From VRUE01 sp036403515 (GTDB taxonomy: Bacteria; Actinomycetota; Thermoleophilia; Solirubrobacterales; 70-9): DNA of 64,000 nt. The position numbers and the translations under genes were made by a program. Below the pieces are notes generated by a model. The model saw only the letters and a program-made list of their open reading frames with translations, had not been told where the DNA came from and ran no database searches. Shown here piece after piece: positions 46,730-55,716 of this stretch. Numbering within the stretch: the stretch's first letter is position 1; each line of letters begins with the position of its first letter. The DNA is taken from positions 34,604 to 98,603 of the forward strand of contig DASWQV010000093.1 of the NCBI GenBank assembly GCA_036403515.1, written 5' to 3'.

Positions 46730-48271
46730 GTGTCGGGATACCTCCGCCGCCTAGCGACGACCGGCGCCGCCTACACGGCGGCGAGCATCGTCTCGAAGCT
46801 GATCGCCGTCGCGCTGCTGCCGCTCTACACGCGCTACCTGACCCCAGCGGACTACGGCGCCGCCGAGGTTATGTTCGCCGCGATCATCACCGCCAGCATC
46901 GTCGTCCGCCTCGGCACGATCGAGGCGCTGCTGCGCTTCTATTACAAGGACGGTGAGGACCCGGCCCGCGTCGTCGCCACCTCCTTCGCGGCCCTGTTCT
47001 GGCTCGCGACCGTCGCGACGCTGGTCTTGCTGCCCTTCGCGGAACCGATCTCCGAACTGCTGCTCAACCGCCCCGCCCCGGACCTGGGCAGAATCGCGAT
47101 CGGCGGCCTCTGGGTCTCGACCATGTTCGAGTACCTGCTCACGCTCTTCCGCCTCGAGGAGCGCGCCCGCGCCTTCTTCGTGACGACGATGCTCAGCGTG
47201 CTCTCGGCGATCGGGCTGACCGTCGTGCTCGTGGTCGGGGCGGGGGAGGGCGCCCGCGGGCTGCTGCTCGGCAGCTACATCAGCGGCGCCGCCTTTGTCC
47301 TCGGCTTGATCTGGGTCCATCGCCGCCGCCTCTCGCTGCGCTTCGAACGACCTCTCCTGCGCCGCCTGATGCGCTTCGGCCTGCCGACGATGCCCGCCGA
47401 GCTCTCGCTCTACGGACTCAACTTCGTCGACCGGATCATCATCGTCCACGCGGCCGGCCTCCCTCAGGCGGGCCTCTACTCGCTCGGGGTCAAGTTCGCC
47501 CAAGGCGTCAACGTCCTCGTTCGGGGCTTCCAGCTCGCCTGGCCGCCACTCGCGTACTCGATCCGCGATGACGGCGAGGCCCGCCGCACCTACGCCCTCG
47601 TGGTCACCCTCTTCGTCGCCGGCTGCTCCTTCGTCGTCACCGGCATGTGGCTGCTCTCGCGCTGGCTCGTCCGCGCCCTCGCCGCGCCCGAGTTCTTCGG
47701 CTCCTACAAGGTGATCGGACTGATCGCCACCGCGGTCACCCTCTACGCCCTCTACATGGTCCTCGTCGTGATCCTCGGCAGAACGGGCCGCACCGAGTTC
47801 AACTTCCCCGCCGCCGCCGCCGCCCTCGCCACCAACGTCGCCCTCAACCTCGCCCTCGTCCCCCCGCTCGGCATCGTCGGGGCCGGCATCGCCCTCGTCG
47901 CCTCCTACCTGGTCGTGCTCGCCTTGATGTACGGCTTCACCCAGCGCCTCTTCCCCCTTCCCTACGAATGGGGCCGCCTCGCCCGCGTGGTCGCGGTCAG
48001 CGCAGGAATTGTCGGCCTGGGAGAGCTTCTCCTGCCAACCGAGGGCTTTCTCGGCCTCCTATCCCGCACGGCTCTCTGGCTCACCTACCCACTCGCCCTG
48101 CTCGCAACGGGCTTCTTCACCTCCGGCGAGCGCCGCTGGCTCGCCCGTCTGCGCCAACCAGGCGTCCTGACTGCCCAGCTGCGATCGCTGCGTCCAGCGG
48201 CAGCAGGCGTCGACGGGTCAGTCCCCGAGACCTACGAGGCAGAGCAAATGGACGAGGACGCGCGCCCGTGA
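46730..48271 (+). CDS. Polysaccharide flippase (Wzx/MviN-like, MOP superfamily)
   Basis: A 513-residue protein with about 12-14 membrane helices. The N-terminal YTAASIVSKLIAVALLPLYTRYLTPADYGAAEVM is the classical Wzx/polysaccharide-synthase opening. It would move lipid-linked glycan units across the membrane for the neighbouring ligase. It starts with GTG 9 bases after the ligase gene, though a TAGGGT box suggests its own transcript too. Palindrome A4 begins one base after its stop. Confidence 0.88.
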   Translation: MSGYLRRLATTGAAYTAASIVSKLIAVALLPLYTRYLTPADYGAAEVMFAAIITASIVVRLGTIEALLRFYYKDGEDPARVVATSFAALFWLATVATLVLLPFAEPISELLLNRPAPDLGRIAIGGLWVSTMFEYLLTLFRLEERARAFFVTTMLSVLSAIGLTVVLVVGAGEGARGLLLGSYISGAAFVLGLIWVHRRRLSLRFERPLLRRLMRFGLPTMPAELSLYGLNFVDRIIIVHAAGLPQAGLYSLGVKFAQGVNVLVRGFQLAWPPLAYSIRDDGEARRTYALVVTLFVAGCSFVVTGMWLLSRWLVRALAAPEFFGSYKVIGLIATAVTLYALYMVLVVILGRTGRTEFNFPAAAAALATNVALNLALVPPLGIVGAGIALVASYLVVLALMYGFTQRLFPLPYEWGRLARVVAVSAGIVGLGELLLPTEGFLGLLSRTALWLTYPLALLATGFFTSGERRWLARLRQPGVLTAQLRSLRPAAAGVDGSVPETYEAEQMDEDARP

Positions 48272-48272
48272 C

Positions 48273-48384
48273 AGGACGATCCCGGTAGGGGTGGAACGTC
48301 TTGTACTTTTCGGCGCGCGCAACGGGCGGCAGCAGCCGCCGCCGCACCGAAAAAGTTAAGTGGAACCCCTACCGGGATCGTCCT
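48273..48384. repeat. Palindromic element A4
   Basis: Perfect 20-bp arms AGGACGATCCCGGTAGGGGT (48273-48292) and complement (48365-48384) around the family-A core GGAACGTCTTGTACTTTTCGG...CCGAAAAAGTTAAGTGGAA. It lies between two convergent genes: one base after the flippase stop, and its TTAA provides the TAA stop (48356-48358) of the glycosyltransferase on the other strand. Confidence 0.85.
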
Positions 48385-49306
48385 GCGCCCCGACCCGGTC
48401 CCGAATACTTTCGCCCCGCCTCGGAAAGAGCGCTTGCCGGGCGTGAGCCCGGTAGACCTTCGCGGGCTGGCCGGGGAGGACCGCCGCCGCCAGAGCGCGC
48501 ACGGCGTAGGACCAGGCAGTGAGTAGCCGCACCAGCAGCGCTGCGGTCCGGCCGTGGTGCTTGCGCATGTAGAGGTCGCGGTTGCGGTGGAATTCGACGA
48601 TCCGAGGCAGCCCCTCGGCCAGGTCGGTGGAGAGCTGGTCATGGTGGGTCGCCGCGGCCGCGGGGACGAAAAGGCCGTGCCAGCCGGCCTCAGCGAGGCG
48701 CTTGGCGAAGTCGCACTCGTCGTAGTAGACGAAGAACTCGGGGTCCATGTAGCTGACTTCGGTGGCGGCCTCGCGGCGGACCAAGAGGGCGCTCGACTGC
48801 GCCCAGTCGACCTGCCGGGTGGCCGGTCCCCTGCTCTGCACGGTCAGCCAACGGTGCAGGAAGAGCGCGCCCGCCAGGGCGGCGCCGACGCCGGGAAAGC
48901 GCCAGGCGCAGGCCACCGGAGCGCCGCTGGAATCGAGCAGCCGGGGCGTCGCCACGGCGGCCCTGGGGTCTGCGTCAAGCGCCTCGACCAGCGCCCCCGC
49001 AGCCCCCGGCCGCAGCTCCGAGTCCTCGTTGAGCAGCAGGCAGTAACGGCCGCTCGCCTCGCGCATCAGGGTCGAGTCGTTCTCCGCCTTTCCCGTCCGG
49101 CGCTCGAGCGCGATCAGGCGAATCTCGCCGCCGAGATCGCGCACCGCCTCGGCGGAGCCGTCGGTTGAGGCGTTGTCCACGACGAGGATCTCCCGCTCGA
49201 TCCGCTCCGGGTGGGTGCGCTCAATCGCCGCAAGGCAAGCGAGTAGATACTCGCGGCCATTCGTGTTCACAACGCAGTAGGAGAGCGTGGGCGCCACCGG
49301 GGTCAC
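48356..49306 (-). CDS. Family 2 glycosyltransferase (rhamnosyltransferase-like)
   Basis: A 316-residue GT-A enzyme. LSYCVVNTNGREYLLACL, EILVVDNASTDGSAEAV, LLLNEDSELRPGAAGAL (DxD-like) and FFVYYDECDFAKRLAEAGW are GT2 motifs of the WcaE/RfbF group. The stop codon and the last residues (DDPGRGST) come from palindrome A4, so the native C-terminus is altered or was slightly different. GTG start, divergent from the GT4 gene 13 bases away. Confidence 0.85.
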   Translation of the reverse strand: MTPVAPTLSYCVVNTNGREYLLACLAAIERTHPERIEREILVVDNASTDGSAEAVRDLGGEIRLIALERRTGKAENDSTLMREASGRYCLLLNEDSELRPGAAGALVEALDADPRAAVATPRLLDSSGAPVACAWRFPGVGAALAGALFLHRWLTVQSRGPATRQVDWAQSSALLVRREAATEVSYMDPEFFVYYDECDFAKRLAEAGWHGLFVPAAAATHHDQLSTDLAEGLPRIVEFHRNRDLYMRKHHGRTAALLVRLLTAWSYAVRALAAAVLPGQPAKVYRAHARQALFPRRGESIRDRVGAQDDPGRGST

Positions 49307-49312
49307 GATAAT
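49307..49312 (+). promoter_or_regulatory. Candidate -10 box of a leaderless glycosyltransferase gene
   Basis: GATAAT, 7 bases before the ATG at 49320; supports that start and leaderless transcription. Confidence 0.45.
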
Positions 49313-49319
49313 CGCGCGA

Positions 49320-50435
49320 ATGAAGGTTCAGCTCGTCGACCCTTCGGCTTTCACGCCACCCTATGACCGCGCGCTCGCCGCGGCGCTCGCGCGCGGCGGG
49401 GCCGAGGTCGAGCTGCTGACCAGTCGCTTCCTCTATGGCCGGGCGCCGGAGCCGCGGGGCTATCGAGTCCGCGAGGTCTTCTACCGCCGCAGCGCTGAGC
49501 GCGGCCTCGACGCTTCCGGTCGCCGCCTCGTCAAGGCCGCCGAGCACCTGCCCGACATGCTGCGGCTGCGCCGCGAGGTCGACGCCGACGTCGTCCACTA
49601 CCAGTGGTTGACCATGCCGGCCGTCGATGCGCGGTTGCTGCCATCCCGGCGCCCTCGGGTGATGACCGCGCACTATGTCCTGCCCCCAGGGCCCAGCCGC
49701 CGACAACTATCCACCGCCCGCCGCCTTTTCGGCGGCATGGACGCCGTCGTCGCTCACTCCCAGCACGGCGCCTCCAGGCTGCGCGACGAGGTCGGCCTCG
49801 ACCCGTCGCGAGTCCGGGTGATCCCCCACGGCGCCTTCGACTACTTCACCGACCTGGCCGGGGAGCGCCCCCTGCCGGCCGAGCTCGAGGGCGCCGAGGG
49901 ACCGGTGATCCTCTTCTTTGGACTGCTGCGCCCATACAAGGGCATCGACACGTTGCTGCAGGCCTTCCGCGAGGTCAGCGGCGCCGAGCTGTGGATCGTC
50001 GGCAATCCCCGCATGGACATCGAGCCGTTGCGCCGCCTCGCCGCCGAGGCGCCCGGTCGGGTCCGCTTCGTCACCCGCTTCGTCGAGGACGCCGAGGTGC
50101 CGGCGATCTTCCGCCGCGCCGATCTCGTCGTCCTTCCCTACCGCGACGCCGAGCAGTCCGGCGTCCTCTACACCGGCCTCGCCTTCGGCAAGCCGCTCGT
50201 GCTCAGCTCGGTTGGCGGCTTCCCCGAGGTGGCCGCCACCGGCGCCGCCCGGCTCGTCGCTCCCGATGACCCCGCTGCGCTCGCCGCCGCCCTCGGCGAG
50301 CTGACCGGGGACGCGGAGGCCCGTGATCGACTTGGCCAGGCCGCCCGCCAGGCCGCCGCCGGCCCATATTCGTGGGACGCAATCGCCTCGCAAACTCTCT
50401 CTCTCTACAAAGAGCTGATCGAGGCCCGCCGATGA
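49320..50435 (+). CDS. Family 4 glycosyltransferase
   Basis: A 371-residue GT-B enzyme. The N-terminal MKVQLVDPSAFTPPYDRALA, VIPHGAFDYFTDLAGERP, ILFFGLLRPYKGIDTLLQAF and the EX7E-type DLVVLPYRDAEQSGVLYTGLAFGKPLVLSSVGGFPE mark GT4. The sugar is unknown. ATG at 49320 fits both the family start and the GATAAT box. Its TGA overlaps the next start (ATGA), coupling it to the following GT2. Confidence 0.9.
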   Translation: MKVQLVDPSAFTPPYDRALAAALARGGAEVELLTSRFLYGRAPEPRGYRVREVFYRRSAERGLDASGRRLVKAAEHLPDMLRLRREVDADVVHYQWLTMPAVDARLLPSRRPRVMTAHYVLPPGPSRRQLSTARRLFGGMDAVVAHSQHGASRLRDEVGLDPSRVRVIPHGAFDYFTDLAGERPLPAELEGAEGPVILFFGLLRPYKGIDTLLQAFREVSGAELWIVGNPRMDIEPLRRLAAEAPGRVRFVTRFVEDAEVPAIFRRADLVVLPYRDAEQSGVLYTGLAFGKPLVLSSVGGFPEVAATGAARLVAPDDPAALAAALGELTGDAEARDRLGQAARQAAAGPYSWDAIASQTLSLYKELIEARR

Positions 50436-51562
50436 CCGCCGTCGCAACCGCCTTCTGGCTCAGTGCCGCGCTGATCGTCTACACGCACCTCGGCTACCCG
50501 CTCGTCCTCCGCCTTCTGCTCGCCCAGCGCCGCCGGCCCATCCGAAGCCCGCACGGCTGGGACGAGCTGCCGCGGGTCTCCCTGATCGTCGCCGCTTACG
50601 ACGAGGAGGAGGTGATCGAGGCGAAGCTCGCCAACGCGCTGGCGCTCGACTACCCGCGCGAGCGGCTCGAGCTGATCGTCGCCTCCGACGGCTCCGCCGA
50701 CGCCACCGCCGAGCGCGCCCGCGCGGCCGGCGCCGACATCGTCCTGGAGCTGCCGCGGGGCGGCAAGATCGCCGCTCAGAACGCCGCCGCCGAGGCAGCC
50801 TCGGGCGAGATCCTCGCTTTCTCCGACGCCAACAGCGCCTGGCGCCCCGACGCGCTGCGCCGCTTGGTCGAGCCCTTCGCCGAGGACAGGGTCGGCTACG
50901 CCTGCGGCCAGGTCCGCTTCCTCGACCCCGGCGGCGACAACGTCGAGGGCGCCTACTGGCGCTACGAGATGAAGCTGCGCGAGATGGAGTCGGCGCTTGC
51001 CGGGGTCACCGCCGGCAACGGCGCGATCTACGCCGTGCGCGCCACCGCCTACCTGCCGTTGGCGCCTTCTGGCAGCCACGACCTCTCCTTTCCCTTCCGC
51101 CTCGCCAAGCGCAAGCTGCGTTCGCTCTACGTCCCGGCCGCCCGCGCCGAGGAGAAGATGGTGCCGACGCTGCAGGGCGAGCTCGCCCGCAAGCGGCGGA
51201 TGATGATCGGCATCTGGGACATCGTCGTCGGCGAACGGATGATCTCGCCGCGCGGCTACACCCCCCTTTACGCCCTCGAGCTTCTCTCGCACCGCCTGCT
51301 GCGCTACCTCACTCCATTCCTCCACATAATCGTTTTCCTCGCCAATCTCGCCCTGCTCGGCCAAGGTGGTCTCTATATCGCCACCTATGGCCTTCAGCTG
51401 GCGCTGATCGCGGCCGCGATCCTCGGCGGCCAATTCAGCTTCGGCCCCTTGCGGATCGCTCGCTACTACGCGATGACCACGCTCTCGATCGCCGCCGGCC
51501 TCTGGGATCGCCTTCGCCACGGCCCCCCGGCGGCCTGGGAGAAGGCCCCGGGAACGCGGTGA
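50432..51562 (+). CDS. Membrane-associated family 2 glycosyltransferase
   Basis: A 376-residue enzyme with an N-terminal helix (AFWLSAALIVYTHLGYPLVL), a GT-A domain (VSLIVAAYDEEEVIEAKL, IVASDGSADATAE, LAFSDANSAWRPDALR) and C-terminal membrane helices. This is the layout of processive or IcaA/BcsA-related enzymes, although the QxxRW motif is not obvious (RKRRMMIG may be its remnant). Coupled to the GT4 upstream. Confidence 0.87.
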   Translation: MTAVATAFWLSAALIVYTHLGYPLVLRLLLAQRRRPIRSPHGWDELPRVSLIVAAYDEEEVIEAKLANALALDYPRERLELIVASDGSADATAERARAAGADIVLELPRGGKIAAQNAAAEAASGEILAFSDANSAWRPDALRRLVEPFAEDRVGYACGQVRFLDPGGDNVEGAYWRYEMKLREMESALAGVTAGNGAIYAVRATAYLPLAPSGSHDLSFPFRLAKRKLRSLYVPAARAEEKMVPTLQGELARKRRMMIGIWDIVVGERMISPRGYTPLYALELLSHRLLRYLTPFLHIIVFLANLALLGQGGLYIATYGLQLALIAAAILGGQFSFGPLRIARYYAMTTLSIAAGLWDRLRHGPPAAWEKAPGTR

Positions 51563-51571
51563 GCTGAGCTG

Positions 51572-52135
51572 ATGCCTCGAATCTTCGACCTCCTCATCGC
51601 TGCGCTTGCTCTCGTCGTCCTCTCGCCTCTTCTGGCGCTGGCGGTGCTCGCGATCAAGCTGGGAAGCCGCGGCCCGGTGATCTACCGGCAGCGCCGAGTC
51701 GGTCGGGGGGGCGAGGAGTTCGAGATGCTGAAGTTGCGGACGATGGTCGCTGGCTCCGATCCGATCGGCGTCGGCACCGTCGTCACCCGCGACGACCCCC
51801 GCGTCACTCGCGCGGGTCGCATCCTGCGCCGAACCTCGCTCGACGAGATTCCCAACCTGGTCAACGTCCTGCGTGGCGAGATGGCAATCGTCGGTCCCCG
51901 ACCGACCATTCCGGCGCAGGTCGTCGCCTACACTCTCCGCCAGCGCCACCGCCACGACGTCCGCCCTGGGATCACCGGCTGGGCGCAGGTGCAGGGCCGA
52001 GCCGGTATCCCCTGGGAGGAGCGGATCGAGCTCGACCTCTGGTATGTCGAGCACCGCAGCGCCGCGCTCGACGCCCGCATCCTGCTCAAAACTCTCTGGC
52101 TGCTCATAACCGGCCACGGCCTTGCCCCGGACTGA
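51572..52135 (+). CDS. Initiating sugar-phosphate transferase (WcaJ/PglC type)
   Basis: A 187-residue bacterial sugar transferase placing the first sugar phosphate on undecaprenyl phosphate. One membrane or re-entrant helix (LLIAALALVVLSPLLALAVLAI) is followed by GPVIYRQRRVGRGG, KLRTM, RRTSLDEIPNLVNVLRGEMAIVGPRP and PGITGWAQVQGR, all family motifs. It is of the short PglC-like form without the extra N-terminal helices. It completes the glycan cluster with the CapD-like dehydratase, flippase and ligase. Confidence 0.92.
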   Translation: MPRIFDLLIAALALVVLSPLLALAVLAIKLGSRGPVIYRQRRVGRGGEEFEMLKLRTMVAGSDPIGVGTVVTRDDPRVTRAGRILRRTSLDEIPNLVNVLRGEMAIVGPRPTIPAQVVAYTLRQRHRHDVRPGITGWAQVQGRAGIPWEERIELDLWYVEHRSAALDARILLKTLWLLITGHGLAPD

Positions 52136-52173
52136 CGGGAGTCAGACCGAATGGCTGCCTAGCCTGGTGTCCC

Positions 52174-53004
52174 GTGGACTGGGTCAAGGAAATAGGGGGA
52201 TCCGGAGGAGCCGACGGAGGATGGCGTAACGATCTTCCGCTCAGCCATGATCTTCCCGACAAGCTCGTGGTCGACTGTCGGCAACTCGCTCTACCCATCC
52301 ATCCCATGTTCGCGGTGAGGCTCCGAGTCTTCATCGAGTGGCATCGGCACGAAGGGCGCACCGTTGAGGTCATTCCTCCAGTCAGCCTGGACGCCCGACG
52401 CGTCGTGCAGGCAATGCAGATCGACCCAACCGCAATGGCTTACGACGGTGACGACGATGCAGTCCTGCCAGTGACCCGCCTGGACAACGACACCATGGCG
52501 GAGGAGGCAGCTCGACGCACAAAAGAGATACTCGAGTACCAGCTAACCGATGTCTCTGGTCTGGGCGAGGCTGCATTTACGGCCGTCGCCGAGCTCTGCG
52601 ACAACGCGCTCGATCATGGGCGGAACGCGCTGGGGGCGTACGTTGCAGTGCGCCGCGTCACCGAGCCGCGGCGGCAGGTCTCAATCGCAATCAGCGATTT
52701 GGGGATCGGCATTCCCGAGCATATTCGCCAGCGATATCCAGAGTGGAGCGATGACGGCTACGCCATCGCACACGCTCTGGAGCCGCATGTGACCGGAACT
52801 GGACATCCGCATCGAGGGATCGGCTTCTCCGATGTCTTCGAAGCCGCTCTGACCAAATCACTGCATGCAGCGAGGATGGACATCCATTCCGCAAACGGCT
52901 TCTATCGACTTCAGGTGGTTCAAGAACAGCGTAAGCCGGAGGCATTTCCCGCTGCACGTTTTCGCCGGGGTACCTGGATTGCCTACGACCTGATCTCGGT
53001 CTGA
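52174..53004 (+). CDS. GHKL/HATPase-domain protein paired with a STAS-like gene
   Basis: A 276-residue cytosolic protein. The second half is a GHKL ATPase: N box AVAELCDNALDHG (about 137-149; Asn144), G1 box ISDLGIGIPEHI (Asp175) and HRGIGFSDVFEAAL. There is no dimerisation/phospho-acceptor histidine, so it is not a classical sensor kinase; it resembles anti-sigma or partner-switch kinases. The N-terminal 100 residues have a STAS- or receiver-like alternation but no recognised motif. It starts with GTG. Codon use is less GC-biased than its neighbours. The DUF4325-like gene follows after 56 bases. Confidence 0.7.
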   Translation: MDWVKEIGGSGGADGGWRNDLPLSHDLPDKLVVDCRQLALPIHPMFAVRLRVFIEWHRHEGRTVEVIPPVSLDARRVVQAMQIDPTAMAYDGDDDAVLPVTRLDNDTMAEEAARRTKEILEYQLTDVSGLGEAAFTAVAELCDNALDHGRNALGAYVAVRRVTEPRRQVSIAISDLGIGIPEHIRQRYPEWSDDGYAIAHALEPHVTGTGHPHRGIGFSDVFEAALTKSLHAARMDIHSANGFYRLQVVQEQRKPEAFPAARFRRGTWIAYDLISV

Positions 53005-53060
53005 CTGGTCGCCGCACGGTCAACTACCATCGGTAAATCCCCAGCGGAAGGAGGTAGCGA

Positions 53061-53363
53061 ATGCCGTACTGCTATGCGCTTGCGCAGCATGGGACGACTC
53101 TGGCGACGCGACCTTTCGGAAAGAGGTTGCGCGCCGAGGTCGTTAAAGAGGCGGAAGGCCGAGAGCTCGTCGAGCTGGATTTTTCAGGAATTCTGAGCGC
53201 TAGCCACTCGTTTGCAGATGAGTTCGTCGCCCAACTCGCCGAAGATTCCAAGAATGGGATCGTCCATTTCGGAGTTGCCGTATCTGGTGCCGCACCCAAC
53301 GTTGAGTCTCGACTCGCAAAGGCTCTAGAGCTTCGCGACGTCCGGCTGGTCGAGCTGGCTTAA
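53061..53363 (+). CDS. STAS-like protein (DUF4325)
   Basis: A 100-residue protein of the DUF4325 STAS-like type: VVKEAEGRELVELDFSGILSASHSFADEFVAQLAED is the conserved centre. DUF4325 proteins commonly accompany a stand-alone HATPase, as here, suggesting a partner-switch or signalling pair. A strong ribosome-binding site GGAAGGAGGT (53046-53055) precedes the ATG. What the pair regulates is not visible. Confidence 0.75.
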   Translation: MPYCYALAQHGTTLATRPFGKRLRAEVVKEAEGRELVELDFSGILSASHSFADEFVAQLAEDSKNGIVHFGVAVSGAAPNVESRLAKALELRDVRLVELA

Positions 53364-53394
53364 GCGACGCAGCAGCTTGCGGGTCGTTCCTGGC

Positions 53395-53400
53395 TAGGGT
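53395..53400 (+). promoter_or_regulatory. Candidate -10 box of a leaderless acetyltransferase gene
   Basis: TAGGGT, 6 bases before the ATG at 53407. Confidence 0.4.
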
Positions 53401-53406
53401 TTCAGC

Positions 53407-53955
53407 ATGAGCGACCTTCCTCGAGTGTCCTTGCGCCCGTTTGAACTGGGCGATGCCGCCGCCGTGCACCGCTGGTTCAACAACCCGGCGGCGACCGCTT
53501 CGCTAATGGAGCAGCGGGACGGGTTCTCGCTTGCCGAGGCGGAGGCCTGGGTGGGGCGGGCGATGGACGATTCGGGCGAGGACCGCAAGTACGCGATCGT
53601 GGTCGAGGGCTATGCGGAGCCGGTCGGCTTCACCGCTCTCTACGGACTCTTTCGCCAGACTGCACCCGAGCTCGGCGCGCTGATCGGCGACGACGTGCGC
53701 GGCAAGGGCGTCGGGCGGCGGGCGGAGGCGCTGACGATCGCCAAGGCCTTCGGCGAGTTCGGGGCCCACCGCGTCTACGGGCGGATTCCGGCCCGCAACG
53801 AGATAGCCAAGAAGACCGTCGCCAGCCTTGGCTGGAAGCACGAGGGAACGATGCGTGCCCACCTGCGCCGCGCCGGCGAGCCGGCCGACGATTGCGAGGT
53901 CTGGGGCGTTCTTCCCGACGAGTTTCGCGCCGCGGCTGCCGACCTCCTCTCGTGA
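53407..53955 (+). CDS. GNAT acetyltransferase (RimJ/RimL type)
   Basis: A 182-residue N-acetyltransferase. RVSLRPFELGDAAAVHRWFNNP opens the RimL-like fold and the acetyl-CoA loop is IGDDVRGKGVGRRAEAL; NEIAKKTVASLGWKHEGTMR is the typical C-terminal strand-helix. The substrate could be a protein N-terminus or small molecule. The stop overlaps the next gene's GTG. Confidence 0.88.
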   Translation: MSDLPRVSLRPFELGDAAAVHRWFNNPAATASLMEQRDGFSLAEAEAWVGRAMDDSGEDRKYAIVVEGYAEPVGFTALYGLFRQTAPELGALIGDDVRGKGVGRRAEALTIAKAFGEFGAHRVYGRIPARNEIAKKTVASLGWKHEGTMRAHLRRAGEPADDCEVWGVLPDEFRAAAADLLS

Positions 53956-54923
53956 GCGACCCGCTCGCCACGGCCGAGTTGATCGAAGACCGCGGTCAGG
54001 CAGCGGTCAGCGACGAGTTCTTCCGCTCGCGCCCGTTCTTCGATGCCGAAGGCGTCACTCACACCCTCCGCATGGCGACTGACGGGGGGGAGCTGCGCGC
54101 GCCCGTGATCCTCAAGGAGATCCCCCCTTCGCCGGGACCAGATGCAGATCCTCGTCCCGTCGGCCCTGAGCTCGACGCGATATCGCCCTATGGGTATCCG
54201 GGAGTCGTGGCGCCCGCCGGGGTCTCAGCCGACCCGGCGACCGTCGATTTTTCCACGACCGGGCTCGTCACGGTCTTCATCCGCCACACCCTCGGCGCCC
54301 CTCCGCTCAGCGGCGCCAGCGAGCGCAACGTGGTCCAGATCGCCGACCCCGAGCTGCCGCCAAAGAGCCGGCCCAGCGATCGCAACCAGATCAACAAGAA
54401 CCTGCGCCGTGGCTATGAGGTGCAGCTGCTCTCAGGCCCCGAGACGACCGCAAGCCAGCGTGCCGGCTTTTCCACCGCCTACGAGGAGACGATGCGCCGC
54501 ACCGGCGCAAGCGAGCGCTATTTCTTTGCGGCCGCGTACTTCGATCGCCTCCTCCAATCGAGCCAGGCTTGGCTCGCCCTCGCCCGAGCTCCTAACGGCG
54601 AGATCGCCGCGGCCTCGATCGCGGTTCGCAGCGATGGTTACCTCCACTACTACCTGAGCGGCAGCACCGACTCCCACCTGCGCGACTCGCCGATGAAGAA
54701 CGTCGTCGCCTCGCTGATCGAGCTCTCCGCCGAGCAGGGCCTGCCGCTCAACCTCGGCGGCGGGATTTCCCCCGGTGACCGGCTGGAGGAGTTCAAGCGC
54801 GGCTTCGCCAACCGGGAGCTGCCCTGGTCCACGTCGGAGATCGTCTGCGACCGCGAGGCTTACGCCCGTCTCACCGCAGGCCGCGTGGTCGACGGCTTTT
54901 TCCCCGCTTACCGAGCTAGTTGA
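53952..54923 (+). CDS. FemAB-like GNAT-superfamily protein
   Basis: A 323-residue protein of the FemAB/BioF2-like GNAT group. ISPYGYPGVVAPA and KSRPSDRNQINKNLRRGYEVQLLSGPET lead into AAASIAVRSDGYLHYYLSGS and LNLGGGISPGDRLEEFKRGFANRELP. Such proteins often act in peptidoglycan bridge or exopolysaccharide modification. GTG at 53952 overlaps the acetyltransferase stop. It converges on the DUF3105 gene with an 8-base overlap. Confidence 0.8.
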   Translation: MSDPLATAELIEDRGQAAVSDEFFRSRPFFDAEGVTHTLRMATDGGELRAPVILKEIPPSPGPDADPRPVGPELDAISPYGYPGVVAPAGVSADPATVDFSTTGLVTVFIRHTLGAPPLSGASERNVVQIADPELPPKSRPSDRNQINKNLRRGYEVQLLSGPETTASQRAGFSTAYEETMRRTGASERYFFAAAYFDRLLQSSQAWLALARAPNGEIAAASIAVRSDGYLHYYLSGSTDSHLRDSPMKNVVASLIELSAEQGLPLNLGGGISPGDRLEEFKRGFANRELPWSTSEIVCDREAYARLTAGRVVDGFFPAYRAS

Positions 54924-55698
54924 TCGTCGGTTCTTCCGGCGTCGGGCCGGTGAAGGAGAAACCGGCGACCGGCTCGCGCCCGTGGCCCCAGGTCTTGGCG
55001 CCGAAGGCACGGATCGCATCGAGGGTGATCGCGCCCTTGTATTCGTTGCAGCCGATCAGGTTGTGCCAGGTCGTGGCGGCGACTTCATACGGCATGTTTT
55101 CGTTCGGGAAGAGCAGGGTCGCCCCGTACATCGTGTCGTAGAGACCGATCAGTTCCAGCTGGGCGCTTTCGGAGAGGCTGGGGCTGTATTGGATCTCCAG
55201 CCGGCCGTGCTCCATCGAGTGAACGAAGTCAATTTCCTGTGGCATTTCCTTGTAGGCGCCGTCAGCCTGCTGATAGGGAGGTTCGACGTGGTTGCCGGAG
55301 GTCGGCGGATTGGTTTTGTATTCAGGCGTTGGCGCGGTCGGCGGGATGTGGTTGTGGCCCTCTTCGGGAAGTTTGAGCCGCAGGTCGCAGTCCGCCTTCT
55401 TGGCCGCCTCTTCCAAATTGGTCACCTTCGGCGCCGGCGGCGTGGTTCCAGAGCGTTCGTCGGGTTGGACGCCGTTGGTCGAGCCCGACGCCTGGTTGAT
55501 GTGGGCTTCGCCGCTGTCGTTCTTGTCGGCGGCAGAGACGACGATCGCCACGATGCCGGCGAGTACAGCGAGGCCGACGAGACCGGCCACGCCGTAGCCA
55601 ATCATCAAGCGCCGCCGCTCGGACCCCGACTGTTTGCTCTCGCGCTCCTGCCGGGCCTGGCGGAGTCGCTCCCTCTCTTCCTCCCTGCGGTTAGCCAT
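54916..55698 (-). CDS. DUF3105 membrane-anchored protein
   Basis: A 260-residue protein with a charged cytoplasmic N-terminus, one membrane helix (MIGYGVAGLVGLAVLAGIVAIVV, about 32-54), a linker and the DUF3105 domain: PPTSGNHVEPPY, VHSMEHGRLEIQY, and a C-terminal LIGCNEYKGAI...FGAKTWGHGREP. The conserved histidines suggest metal binding but no function is established. A TAAAAT box ends 11 bases before the ATG. metF lies 18 bases beyond it on the same strand, upstream. Confidence 0.85.
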   Translation of the reverse strand: MANRREEERERLRQARQERESKQSGSERRRLMIGYGVAGLVGLAVLAGIVAIVVSAADKNDSGEAHINQASGSTNGVQPDERSGTTPPAPKVTNLEEAAKKADCDLRLKLPEEGHNHIPPTAPTPEYKTNPPTSGNHVEPPYQQADGAYKEMPQEIDFVHSMEHGRLEIQYSPSLSESAQLELIGLYDTMYGATLLFPNENMPYEVAATTWHNLIGCNEYKGAITLDAIRAFGAKTWGHGREPVAGFSFTGPTPEEPTIN

Positions 55699-55716
55699 GA
55701 GGCCGCGCCATTTTAC

